DNA of 64,000 nt from Schizochytrium sp. TIO01 (lineage: Eukaryota > Sar > Bigyra > Thraustochytrida > Thraustochytriidae), in the NCBI GenBank assembly GCA_004764695.1, contig SMSO01000037.1, forward strand, positions 2,418,837 through 2,482,836, read 5' to 3'. The notes beneath the pieces were generated by a model. It did no database searches, was not told the origin of the DNA, and saw nothing but the letters and a program-made list of their open reading frames with translations. Below are positions 54,486 through 64,000 of the stretch, piece by piece. Both the position numbers and the translations under genes were made by a program. How positions within the stretch are numbered: the stretch's first letter is position 1; the number at the start of each line of letters is the position of its first letter.

Positions 54486-55193
54486 TTAAAAGCGCTCGTT
54501 CATGCGGCTGGCAACATTACGCATAGAGTTGTAGACCTTACCGGGAGGGGCACCGAGGATGAGCTTGCAGATAGCGTCACGTGCAATCTTAATGTTTTGG
54601 AAAGAACCGAGGATGTGAATGCGCTGGTCGGCAACCACGATACGGGTGCGGGTTGCGTTTTCAATTGCGTACTTGGTCTTACCGCTCTGACCTGCGATAC
54701 GACCAATGGCACGGGAGAGATGGTCTCCGTGGAGCGTCTTGACGTCCTTGACCTCGAATGAGTCTACGAAGAGGTCCTCGAGACGGAGCAGAGCCACGGC
54801 ATCTTGAACGTCAAATCCCATGGCAAACGCCTGAACAAAGTCAGCTCCACGAGCGAGCGCGCCAGGGTCTTGAGTTTCACTCGAGGTCTTCATTTCAACG
54901 CTGCGAGTCTTAGGGTTGAATCTCACGTGGAGTTTCATGTGCTCTACGAGCGGCGTGAGGATGTTTTCCCACTGCTTCTGCAGCGGGGAGTACCTGTGCG
55001 GAGGGATACGCACACGTCTGTACTGGGTCTTTCCGCCAGCCATTTGCTCAGCGGAGAGCGGCGCAAACTTAACGCGGCTCAGAACTTGCTGGCCGTCATC
55101 ATCGCCATCATCCATGGCCATGCCACCGTTCTGCTCAGCCTGAGCAGCGGCCGCAGCGGCCTCCATGATAATTTGTTCCGTGTCGATCTCCAT
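54486..55193 (-). CDS. PNO1: RNA-binding protein PNO1 (Dim2), 40S ribosome assembly
   Basis: KH-domain factor needed for maturation of the small ribosomal subunit; it binds near the 3' end of 18S rRNA and partners Nob1. Starting at the ATG at 55193 the protein has 235 residues, close to the human and yeast lengths. An acidic N terminus (to about 37) is followed by the conserved KTQYRRVRIPPHRYSPLQ region at 55-72. A degenerate first KH domain and a second KH domain (about 147-222) follow, with its GQSGKT loop at 168-173. The C-terminal PPGKVYN...MNERF end is near-invariant in the family. The frame extends upstream without an ATG, so the longer version is rejected. It diverges from the SET gene. 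Confidence 0.94.
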   Translation of the reverse strand: MEIDTEQIIMEAAAAAAQAEQNGGMAMDDGDDDGQQVLSRVKFAPLSAEQMAGGKTQYRRVRIPPHRYSPLQKQWENILTPLVEHMKLHVRFNPKTRSVEMKTSSETQDPGALARGADFVQAFAMGFDVQDAVALLRLEDLFVDSFEVKDVKTLHGDHLSRAIGRIAGQSGKTKYAIENATRTRIVVADQRIHILGSFQNIKIARDAICKLILGAPPGKVYNSMRNVASRMNERF

Positions 55194-56647
55194 GATTGTC
55201 TGAACCTCAGCACCTCTTGTCGATCCCTGATCCGATGTGAGCGCGATCTCTCTTCGGAGTCTAAAACGCACTCTTCGGAATTGCTTTTCCTCCTTTCCTT
55301 TCCTTCTCTCAGGTCTCCACCACCCACTCCAACACAGTTCCCTGCATTCCCTCTGCTTATGCCTATCATCTCTAACTCTCAATTTGTCCAGTGGAACCAG
55401 TCATAATAATGAGTCTAATCAATACTAGCTAAAAGTACTAATCTCGGTTTGCGAGTACTGGTACTATGTGGTTCGTAGAGTCACATTCCAACAACATCGG
55501 AGAAAGCCTTTCTAGTTGACTCAAGAGCCTTCAGATGACCGAGACGATCGTCATGAATATTTGACCGTGGCTTGTTCAACAAACATCTTTGCTATCTGCT
55601 AGCTGTTTGTTATTTTGGTTTGGGTTCCTCTGTGGATATGAATTCATGGAGAATGTTGAGGAAGCAAACAATTTGCATTCTGGACAAGAACTAGTCCTGC
55701 TAAATTAAGTGTATAGCATCAGAAAGGAAAAACAATAGCTCTGAGGAGGGATTGATATACTTTGCAATTTCCTCAATGTTATAATTTTATGACGACATTA
55801 TGTTAAAAGAAGCAACGAAACGAAAGACAAACATTGCAACTTGTTCAAAAAAGAGTCTCGGTTTTCGGTCTCATGAATGGTTTTGTTATTTAATACCTAG
55901 TGTTCTGAACAAAATCAATCGTAAAGTGTAATTGTATTTAAAGTCTAACACTTGAGCTACTGGAAAAATTTCTTATATCGGCGTCATATTTATTATAATA
56001 ATATACAATCATGAATATAAATTATTTCTTCAAATGCATTTGTCATTGTCGTGTTGACCCATGCTACTTGGAGCGGCGACATGCATTTAAAAATCAATTT
56101 AATTCCTACAAATACTGGCGTTTTCTTTTTTTGCGAATTTCATTTTGATTGTTATGAATGCAGTTGGGAAATGAAATAATAAGAGACCTCCTTCATTTGA
56201 CCTTCAAATCTCTCAAAACAACATTTGACTAAACGTTGAGTTAAATCCTACTATTCGATCTGGTTAAGTCAGCATTGCAAGTGCATAAGAATATTGCTTC
56301 TTTTATTCGCTCCCTGGGTTGCATCTGTTTACCCAGTTAAAGGAATATACCATGCATGGCCCTGTGTACTAGTGCACTTCACGTAGTAAGCCTACTAGTT
56401 AGGATAAAAGAATCATTTTCCTGGAGTTGATACTCTATGTATGAATAGTGACCTTAGGTGATTGCTTTGAGTGGCTGAGTGAGACAAAGTATCGCAGATT
56501 CATGATTGCTGGTCTGGGATCTGTACAGCGCAAACCAGTTTAGCAAAAGCCGCAAACACCATCTTGCCTTGGCCGAACTTGAGTCTAGTTTTGAGGTACT
56601 GGTTCGTGTGTTTGTTTGTCGAGTATTTTGTCTAGGCTTTTGGCAGG
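55194..56647. promoter_or_regulatory. Divergent promoter region PNO1 / SET gene
   Basis: 1.45 kb of unique, mostly AT-rich DNA between two divergent genes. No repeat, RNA gene or specific regulatory site was recognised. Confidence 0.45.
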
Positions 56648-58066
56648 ATGGACGCTTCGGTGGCAGCGCTGGAGGAGTTCCTCCGTGCGAGGGGTACGAC
56701 TTGGAGTGAGGACAAGATCGCCATGAGCCAAGAAGGTGTTGTGCACGGTTTTGGAGTGGTTGCTACCAAGGACATTAAAAAGGGCGAAGAACTGTTTCGT
56801 ATTACCAAGGCTTCTGCATTCGGAGTTGACCTTGAGCCCTTGAATGCTGACTCTGGCAAGGGTGCAAATGAAAAAAGTGAAGAAAGGGCTGCCGAAGGAA
56901 AGAAGGGTAGCAGCGATGAAGATGACGATAGTGGAGAAGAAGACAGCGAAGATGATGATGACGAAGATGATGACAATGTGGAGAACCGTGACTCCCAGGC
57001 CACTTTCGCTGTACACCTTTTGGATGAACGCGCTAAGGGCAGCAAGGTCTCCGAGTGGGCGCCTCTTTGGCAAACATTGCCCGACCCGGCAACATATGAC
57101 GATCTCCCTTGGCTCTGGGACCCCTCAGAGACGGTAGGGACCGAGCTTGAAGGTCCTGTGGCCAAGAAGCGCGAGCGTCTTCATGAGGAATACAAGGCCC
57201 TCGGTCGATCGGACTTTACAGAAGATCAATTTGCGCGTGCATGTGGAGTGATTATCTCACATTTGAACCCGTTTTTTGGCGGCGCTGTGGTTCCTTTCGT
57301 ATACATGCTCAACTGTAGCAAGACTTATGAAGCAAATGTAGCTTTTGAAGAACAAGAAGGCGCAACTGAGAACGACACTGTTGTTGTAGGTCGCGCTCTC
57401 AAAGCAATTAAGGCTGGCGAGGAGCTTATGCAATCCTACGGCAACGACATTTCTTCAGCAGAGCTTTTGTACAGATGTGGCTTTGTTTTACCAGAAGCGG
57501 AGCTTCGCAATGTTGTTGACCTGAACTTTGACCGAATTCCAGTCAAGGAGGAGTCTGCAAAGGATGAAATTCTGGAGTTCCTCGAGCAAGCAGGAATTTT
57601 GGCATCATGCTCATGGGACGGACTAGGCGATCTGAAGACGATCGAGATGCATACAGATGATACTGGAAGATGGGGTCGCACAGAGGTCCGCATCGCTTGT
57701 GCTGTGGCCGAGCTCGACAAAGAAACCTTGAAGAAAGTCATTGCCTTTTCCACTGATGAGGGGGAACACAAATCATTTAGTAAAAAGCTGCGATTTGACC
57801 GCATGGATCGCACTGCCATTCTCCTCAGCGCTGCTTTGGATGCGCTTTGTAAGGAGTCTTGGCCACCTTCCACAGTTGATTTCCACAAGAATCTTGTATC
57901 GAAAGCCCGGAAGTCTCAGTTGACCAAGAAGGAGACTGAATCAGATAGCGAAGATAAGAGCGAGAAAGACGATGCTGAGGAACTGCTTTGGGAGGTTCTT
58001 CGCCCCGTGTTATCAAAGAGTGCTATTGATACTGCCTTGAAGGTGTTTGGACGACCGAGAAGCTGA
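56648..58066 (+). CDS. SET-domain protein methyltransferase, SETD6/RKM/Rubisco-LSMT type
   Basis: Probable lysine (or histidine) methyltransferase of non-histone proteins. The protein has 472 residues. The split SET domain begins with VVHGFGVVATKDIKKGEELF at 31-50. An acidic insert (about 88-110) interrupts the SET-I part. It resumes with VVPFVYMLNCSKTYEANV (about 214-231) and ends at G-EELMQSYGNDISSAELLYRCGF, with the catalytic-type Tyr264. The C-terminal helical domain (about 290-470) matches the Rubisco-LSMT substrate-binding part. The usual Asn-His pair in the NH motif is Asn222-Cys223 here, so the S-adenosylmethionine site is slightly altered. ATG at 56648. AATAAA lies 11 bp after the stop. 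Confidence 0.87.
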   Translation: MDASVAALEEFLRARGTTWSEDKIAMSQEGVVHGFGVVATKDIKKGEELFRITKASAFGVDLEPLNADSGKGANEKSEERAAEGKKGSSDEDDDSGEEDSEDDDDEDDDNVENRDSQATFAVHLLDERAKGSKVSEWAPLWQTLPDPATYDDLPWLWDPSETVGTELEGPVAKKRERLHEEYKALGRSDFTEDQFARACGVIISHLNPFFGGAVVPFVYMLNCSKTYEANVAFEEQEGATENDTVVVGRALKAIKAGEELMQSYGNDISSAELLYRCGFVLPEAELRNVVDLNFDRIPVKEESAKDEILEFLEQAGILASCSWDGLGDLKTIEMHTDDTGRWGRTEVRIACAVAELDKETLKKVIAFSTDEGEHKSFSKKLRFDRMDRTAILLSAALDALCKESWPPSTVDFHKNLVSKARKSQLTKKETESDSEDKSEKDDAEELLWEVLRPVLSKSAIDTALKVFGRPRS

Positions 58067-58076
58067 GCAAAAGCTT

Positions 58077-58082
58077 AATAAA
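58077..58082 (+). terminator. Polyadenylation signal AATAAA (SET gene)
   Basis: AATAAA eleven bases after the SET-gene stop codon. Confidence 0.5.
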
Positions 58083-58824
58083 TCAGAGCGACCGGAGATC
58101 AAACACCTTCTCCACGTTGAAAATGCGGTTTTGCCAACAGAACGCCACCACCACCACTAAAATAGGTTCGGCTTGGTCCGGTTGATGAAAGAGAACTTGT
58201 GTAAGAAAGGAAACAGAATCAGAAGGGATCGCTACCTTTTCATTTTAACATACAACGATGGCTTCATTAGATTGGTCCTGTGGTATTCCTTGTGCAGTAA
58301 AAGTAGTACAACCCACACAAACAAACAGCAGTAGACCACAGTCTGGTACAACGCTGTTTGATGTGACGAGACATAGTTTAAAATCATGGATAACATTAAA
58401 GAAATCGAGTTTCAATTATAGGTGACAAGTTTTTTTTTCTTTCAATAATTATCATCATTGCCATTATTCGTAATCGAAAGGTTGCTTCGAGCTTTGCAGA
58501 ATACTCTAAAAACAATAGGTGTTGTTAGTGACTAAGTCTTGGAGTCTTTAATCCTAGTTTCTCCTTCTTTCCCTTTTTATTATTAAAATAAAAGCAATAA
58601 CAATCATAAACTTGTAAAGACACTTATAGTCTGTCTATGTTTATATATGTGTAAACTAAAAATCGTCCCCCAAAATACTAGAGAATAAGGAGAAGGCTAG
58701 GACCCTTCTTACTCATCTTTAGTACTTCGACTTTTTTTAAAACTTTTTTTTTAAAGTTCACTCACAGAAAAGGAAAGGATAGTACAGAGAAAATTTGTTT
58801 TGGGTTTATCATTATTATACTGGA

Positions 58825-58836
58825 GGGGGGGGGGGG
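58825..58836. repeat. G12 homopolymer
   Basis: Twelve consecutive G in an AT-rich intergenic region. Confidence 0.9.
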
Positions 58837-59622
58837 AGAACTATTTGATCAAAGCAAGAAGCGACATAAGATCGGGAGAACTTATTCTCCCAAATCATAT
58901 TCGTTGCTGTGCATATGTACCTGATTGGGTAAAGCTTGGCTGACCCACTGGTATCTCTACTCGTTTGCGTGCTCCAAAACGAAATCCTGCGTGTTTAAAA
59001 ACAGTCGCTCGTCTTCACACTCGTGTGCAACGACCTTCAAGTTCGTTTCATCATGGAGAAATCCTTGACTTTTATGGGATGGTTCGAGTTCTTCATTGGG
59101 GAAAATATAGAAGAACCACCAAAAGCAGAAGGGCAAAGAAAAAGAAAGCAAAGCAAACAAACAGTGTTCAGAATCATTTCTTGTGTGGAATTCAACATGA
59201 GCTCGACAATGAGAGGGTATTGCTGGGATTTGAGAGGGGAGGGAGAGTATTTGTACACTTCTTCAGTCAGATTCAATCAGAGCGAGGAGCAGAGTGTTCA
59301 ATGGTGGGGGCCATGGTGGTGTTCAAAGGAGGCAAAGGGCAGGAAGGAGCACGCTTGCAACGCAGAGGATCTTGCTTCGGTTAGCGGCAAAACCAGATGC
59401 GTTGAGTGAATGATCCTATAGGCACCTTCGCACAGGCAGTGTGAGCGTTTTTGTGGCTATGGTGGGACGACTACATGTGTCCCGAAAGTAGCGTCTAGTA
59501 TAGGTGGTGTTGTGATGTGTTTTTGTGTAGGGTTGTATGAGTGATGGGCGTTGTGAATTGATTATGGGACGCATCTCCCCAAGTTTTTTTTTTTTGTTGT
59601 ATCTTGAGATGTGGCCATCTTT

Positions 59623-60441
59623 TTACTTGGAGGCAGCGGCTGATCCCATGCGGTGCGCAACCTGGAGGGTTGAGTTGTGCTGGTCAACAACATCGAGAAG
59701 CTTGTCAATGTCGATGTACTGGGCGTAGTGATCAGCGACAGCAGCGGTACGCTCAGTATCCTCAGGGCGAAGCTTGTGGACCTTCTCACCAAGGTCCTCG
59801 AGGTCAGGGATGCAACCTAGAACTTGTACGTCGCAGTATTCCTCGAGGGTACGCTGAGTGTAGTGCTTGATCTCCTCCATCTTGTCTGGGCGAACCTTGT
59901 TCATGATGACACCACGGACAGATGTGCCCTCCATGTTGCAGAAGCCATTGTTGAGGAAGAATTGGTCCAGGGTGTTACCAATGCCACCGTTGAGGACAAG
60001 GACGATGGGAATGCCAAGGGCGCGGGCGACACGAGCGTTGCTCAGGCCGACAGCAGCGCCGACACCACAGTGGCCGGTTCCTTCAACGACGGTAAACTCG
60101 TGCGCATCGTGCACGCGATGAAAGGCTGCCTCAATGCGCTCCAGCTCGTGGGAGGCAGAGATACGGCCCTCGAGGGAGGCCTTAGTGTATCCACGCTTGA
60201 TGAGCACAGGGCTCATGTCAGCGTAGTCAGCACCACAGCCGAAGAGCTCCTTGAAGATGGGAGCATCCTTATCCACAGCACGGGGGCCCTCAATTGATGG
60301 GACTTCGACGGACTTTTGGCCGACAGGCTTGATGTATCCCACACGGTTGAAGACAGACTGCAGCGAGCGGACGAGGCCAGAACTCGTGCAGGTCTTTCCC
60401 GTGTGCTGGGAGGAGGCGGCCACGAAGAGTGCACGTCTCAT
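59623..60441 (-). CDS. BioD-like / Pta N-terminal-domain-like P-loop protein
   Basis: A 272-residue protein of the AAA_26 (dethiobiotin-synthetase-like) P-loop fold, as found at the N terminus of bacterial phosphotransacetylase and in stand-alone COG0857-type proteins. A Walker A-type loop, SSQHTGKT, lies at 10-17. A VGYIKPVG segment follows (about 34-41), matching the KPxG strand of that family. VVEGTGHCGVG (about 118-128) fits the second nucleotide-site loop, and VLVLNGGIGNT is typical of the fold. No phosphotransacetylase or DRTGG domain is attached. It presumably binds ATP; its reaction is unknown. No signal or organelle leader is obvious. ATG at 60441; an upstream in-frame ATG is absent. 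Confidence 0.8.
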   Translation of the reverse strand: MRRALFVAASSQHTGKTCTSSGLVRSLQSVFNRVGYIKPVGQKSVEVPSIEGPRAVDKDAPIFKELFGCGADYADMSPVLIKRGYTKASLEGRISASHELERIEAAFHRVHDAHEFTVVEGTGHCGVGAAVGLSNARVARALGIPIVLVLNGGIGNTLDQFFLNNGFCNMEGTSVRGVIMNKVRPDKMEEIKHYTQRTLEEYCDVQVLGCIPDLEDLGEKVHKLRPEDTERTAAVADHYAQYIDIDKLLDVVDQHNSTLQVAHRMGSAAASK

Positions 60442-61872
60442 CTTGGCAATGCCTTTAATCTGTTTCGACAGTTTGGCTCTTGCGGTTAGAACTACCTTGC
60501 GCGAACTGTCGCGCGAGGATGAAGACTGTAACTTGGGATGGTACTACGAAGGTGGGGTGTGTGAAGGAGTGTGTGTGCGCGTACAGGTTGGGGAACCCGC
60601 GCACCTCTCTTCTTCAAATTACCTCACGCGGGGAATGATGTTTGGGGTTTGTGGATTGCTGGTGACGAAAGCCTGCCCGCTGGCGATCGCACGCCTAGCG
60701 ACTAAGCGCTAGCACCTTGCTGTGGCTTGAGGCAACAGTTTGCTAATCAAACAGGGCTTCGTTTAGGTACTAACCAGCTATCTAGTGCAAGATTCCAGAT
60801 GGCCTTAGTTATGCCTAAGCAGAGCCTGTGATTACTAAGCTACTGCTTGGCTTTTAAGGTCAGCGGCTATTGCTTTTGGGTTTCGGGTTTGCTTGAGCTT
60901 TGGGGTCTGCCTGCCCGCCGCGCCTTCTTTCCCTTATCCCTTCTCTTTCTCCCTTTTTCTCCCTTTAAACTTTTTTTTCCTCCTTTTTTCCCTCTCTTAT
61001 TCCCTTTAAAATCCTTTATCAGACAGTAAGTTTTCTCCTTCTTCACAATTGTTTAGTAGGGAACAATGTTTTTACTCTCTATATGCAGATGTATGTGAAA
61101 ATTTAGGGTAAACATTTTTAATCTGAAAGTTTGAAATGAAAAAAAAAACATTGTAATTGAGAGCTCTTTCTTTTTTCTTGTTAATAATAAATAAATAAAT
61201 AATAACCTGACGTTTTTATTCGGAGATATATGGGCCGACCTACGTGGTTCGTTAGACCTTCTTTACCTTCAAGTTGTGTGCTGGCGCAAGCGACGGCGCA
61301 ATCCTTTTTATCTCTTTTCTGCTCTCTTCCATATACGCATTTCATAAAAAGTTTATCACATTTATATTTTTAAATAGACCTACGAGGAATATGGTGCACC
61401 CCAGTATTTCTTTGCTATCGCTATTGATATTCCCATTATAATCATGTTGTTTGTATAAATAATGTTGGAGTGCTGCCCTTTGCGCCGTAGGTGTTGAGTG
61501 AGGACTTTTTAGAAAACATTGAAAGAAAGGCACTTCTTTTTTAACATTGAAAAAAACAACATCAAAAAGAAAGTCACCTCTTTCACCAGTGTTTTCCCTA
61601 AAGCGTACCTATATAACATTACGGAAAGTTCAAAACCTATAAAGTCCAAAATCTACCCTACCAACAACAAAAAAATTGCGGAGTGATAAATCACTTCTAA
61701 GCGGGTATCTAGTCACTACTCCTACGAAGATGGCGGAGTGCCTGGAGTGTCCAGGTGTCATATTTATCAGCTAGCTAGCCAGGTAAGTAGAGTATAGGAG
61801 GTACTTAGGCTGTCCACTTCAGGACCCGCCTCGATGATAAATAAGCAAATAAATGCATCAATAAAGCAATGC

Positions 61873-61873
<1 letters not shown>

Positions 61874-61911
<38 letters not shown>

Positions 61912-61912
61912 A
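61874..61912. repeat. (GAAA)n microsatellite
   Basis: Pure GAAA tetranucleotide tract of nearly ten units. Confidence 0.95.
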
Positions 61913-62576
61913 TTCCTTCTTTCTCACATGCAAGCAAGAGCTAGGTTCAAGTTCTTCGACGCCCAAGCCTGCGCCACCAGCAACAGACATACAGAATAGA
62001 CAGACAGATAGACAGACAGACAGAACAGACAACGCCGCTGCCGTCTCGCAGGACAGACGGCCGCTCTGGTCACGGAGTACGTGCTGACCTCTGATGATGC
62101 TGCTGCTGCCGGTGGATCGATGATGCTGGCGATGATGCGGCTGCGATCGAAGTCGAACTATTTGGATTCGAGTTCTTCAGGCTTCATCCTACAAAATAGA
62201 GATGATACTGTATAGGGTCAACTCATTTCAGTCTTTTCGCTTTCCTACTCGGCAACTCTCCCAGAACTCGCGTCTTCCTCTGTAATGGTGATTCTACCTT
62301 TTGCTGCTCTGAACGGAGGAAAAAGTCATTTCTTTCTCTTTCTTTCTCGTCTAAACAAATGTATGAGTACTCTAGCTAGTATGGACTTCGAGGAGCTTGT
62401 TGGCGTCGTCAACACAATGAAAGGAAAACCTTTCTCTTACCCTCCTTCTTCTTCAAAAAATAAAACAAAGACACCAATCCGGCTCTACACTACTGCTACG
62501 CTTTCCGATAACACCCAGCTGAGGTTCCTCTTATAACACCCTGAGGTTAAAGGTAGCTTTCCTTTGAAAACCATTT

Positions 62577-62645
62577 TTCTTCTTCTTCTTCTTCTTCTTC
62601 TAATTCTTCTTCTTCTTCTTCTTCTAATTATTATTATTATTATTT
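62577..62645. repeat. (TTC)n-(TTA)n compound microsatellite
   Basis: TTC/TCT units with one TAA interruption, then TTA/ATT units. Confidence 0.93.
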
Positions 62646-64000
62646 TAAAAGTAACACTCTTTTTTCTTGCTTCTTTTCGCCCTTCTCCTCCTTTCTATTA
62701 TGCGTCGTTCTCTCCGCCGACCTGCGTATCATTTTTTCTGCCTCGTCGCGCGCGCCGTTCTGCTCCCTTTCTTCTCACTCTCTTTCCTTTAAAAGGAACC
62801 TCAAAAGATGATGTCGGAGTTGAGTTTTCTCTTTCTTTTCCGTAGTTATTAATATGTATATATACACCTCTCTATCGTATTAAAACGATTTTACCATTGA
62901 AAGCTTCCATTCCGGGTTCTTTCAACTCACCAGCCATTCAACGACGGTACGAGAGAACGGATGGGAATCAGGTAAAACATTTCTTCGTCGGATCTGCTAG
63001 AGTTTACCATATCCCGATACTAGATAAAAGCCGAAGAGAGAAACAAGCCAGAACCGGTCGGCGACGCGACTCGGGACGAGTCAGAGATAGACACAACAAC
63101 AACATAGAGAAAGGCCAAATATTTTCAACTTTAAAAAGAAGTTCTGCTTCTTCTTCTGCCGCCTCCTCCCAAGCGACTCTCTCTTTTTCTCTCTTCCTTC
63201 CTTGCGATCGCTCCCTCGCTCGCTCGGCAGACCAGCGAGCGCTCTGGCGGGCCATGGGCCACTCGGCATGGGCAACGTAGGCACCGCTACGCAGGAGCGG
63301 CGACGCTCTATGAGCGCAGATAGAGCCTAAAAAGCAGAAAAAGCACGAGGGACCATCTCTTTCCTCTTTCTCCATTTCCTTTTCTTATTCTTTTAAGAGG
63401 TGTTACTTACTATGTAGCCTTTAGAAGTGTATTGTTTTTTAAATAATTTGAAGAATATTAAATTTATTAAAAAAAAAACACTAATTTTTGAAATCACTTT
63501 TTCTTTCTATATTCCACTTATACACCTGATGTTAAATCCATCAACTGAAACATTACCAGTGGTAGCAGTAGCTAGGAGGAACTCGCTGTGTATTCTTTTC
63601 AAAAGAACCGGCGAAGAAAGTGGGAAGAGAGAAAGAAGGCGCAAACGGCGGCGGGTACATTGTACGCGGCAGTTGCTTATTGAAACTGGCCCGGGGGCCG
63701 GTTTTTTAGTATTCACTATAAAGTAGTAGGTACCTGGTGGTACTGTGTCTCTCTTGAAGAAAGTAAGTCTTTTCATTTCGAAATGAGGCCACTCAAACTA
63801 TTAGGAGCACATCTGTTGTTGTTCGATAAACTTGTGTTTCGATAAATAGTGTATAATTGAATATTTCAAAGAGAGCTTGCAGAAGCTGGTTAGTTTTCGA
63901 GAAGCGTCTGCTAACTCAAACGAGGTATGTATGTTTATAAATATATTTGTGTATATATTATATGGTGGTCGATGAATGAACCCTCTCCTGCTCTGCTTCC

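Larger units (their letters stand above)
58067..59622. other. Convergent gap SET / BioD-like gene
   Basis: Mostly AT-rich. AATAAA at 58077-58082 serves the SET gene. A G12 run lies at 58825-58836. A plus-strand frame at 59023-59409 (about 128 codons) has no recognisable domain and lies in the 3' flank of the minus-strand gene. Confidence 0.5.
60442..64000. other. Gene-poor, microsatellite-rich right end
   Basis: 3.6 kb without a convincing gene. The first 400 bp must contain the promoter of the minus-strand BioD-like gene. Then come AT-rich DNA (60.9-61.7 kb) and a repeat-rich block (61.8-63.4 kb) with GAAA, GACA and TTC tracts. Frames open on both strands between 62.9 and 63.4 kb are low complexity. 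A gene could continue past the window's end. Confidence 0.5.

Noticed and set aside
54486-55382. Longer PNO1 starting upstream of the ATG at 55193
   Set aside because: The extra part begins with TTG, contains no in-frame ATG and is unlike the family N terminus.
59023-59409. Plus-strand frame of about 128 codons downstream of the BioD-like gene
   Set aside because: It has no domain, a Trp/Lys-rich patchwork composition and a location in a 3' flank; several overlapping frames are equally open.
1-64000. tRNA, rRNA, telomere and transposon signatures
   Set aside because: I looked by eye for T-loop-like GTTCRA strings with stems, rRNA-like blocks, telomeric repeats, long inverted or direct terminal repeats and reverse-transcriptase or transposase motifs, and found none convincing. 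A covariance-model scan would be more sensitive.

Overview
This is a piece of eukaryotic nuclear genome. Coding frames are long and mostly uninterrupted. Eukaryote-only families are present: NAF1, PNO1, C2H2 zinc fingers, an F-box protein, a SET-domain methyltransferase, an exostosin-type glycosyltransferase and an axonemal-type light chain. Fumarase has a presequence, AATAAA signals follow several stops, and intergenic DNA is AT-rich with many microsatellites. An intron-poor, flagellate, heterotrophic protist fits best, most likely a stramenopile of the labyrinthulomycete/thraustochytrid kind. That assignment rests on overall gene style, not on a marker gene. No rRNA, tRNA, CRISPR array or recognisable transposon was found by eye.

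Layout. Positions 1-28 kb are gene-poor: a polyglutamine five-finger C2H2 protein (13.65-14.95 kb) and a 991-residue coiled-coil protein (18.49-21.47 kb, minus) lie between deserts rich in simple repeats. Positions 28-60.4 kb are gene-dense. In order they hold a cell-surface beta-propeller protein, NAF1 (minus), mitochondrial-type fumarase, a CocE/NonD serine hydrolase, an unknown protein (minus) diverging from an axonemal light-chain-like protein, a membrane-anchored penicillin-acylase-family enzyme, an RXYLT1/TMEM5-like GT47 glycosyltransferase, an F-box protein (minus), a candidate small spliced secreted protein (minus), a three-PDZ protein with a duplicated unknown C-terminal module, PNO1 (minus), a split-SET methyltransferase and a stand-alone BioD/Pta-N-like ATPase-fold protein (minus). 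Positions 60.4-64 kb are again a repeat-rich desert.

How the genes relate. There is no operon. NAF1 (H/ACA snoRNP assembly) and PNO1 (40S maturation) serve ribosome biogenesis, and the SETD6/RKM-type enzyme may methylate proteins. Fumarase is in the TCA cycle. The propeller protein, both hydrolases and the GT47 enzyme belong to the cell surface or endomembrane system.

Most noteworthy are (i) the membrane-tethered Ntn acylase with Ser/His/Asn in the spacing of acyl-homoserine-lactone and cephalosporin acylases plus an acidic dileucine sorting motif; (ii) the duplicated Cys-containing module behind three PDZ domains, which I cannot match to any known domain; (iii) an 11-mer array x 11 with a nested AAB pattern upstream of fumarase; and (iv) signs that some apparent intergenic gaps hold short-exon spliced genes that a single-frame view misses.
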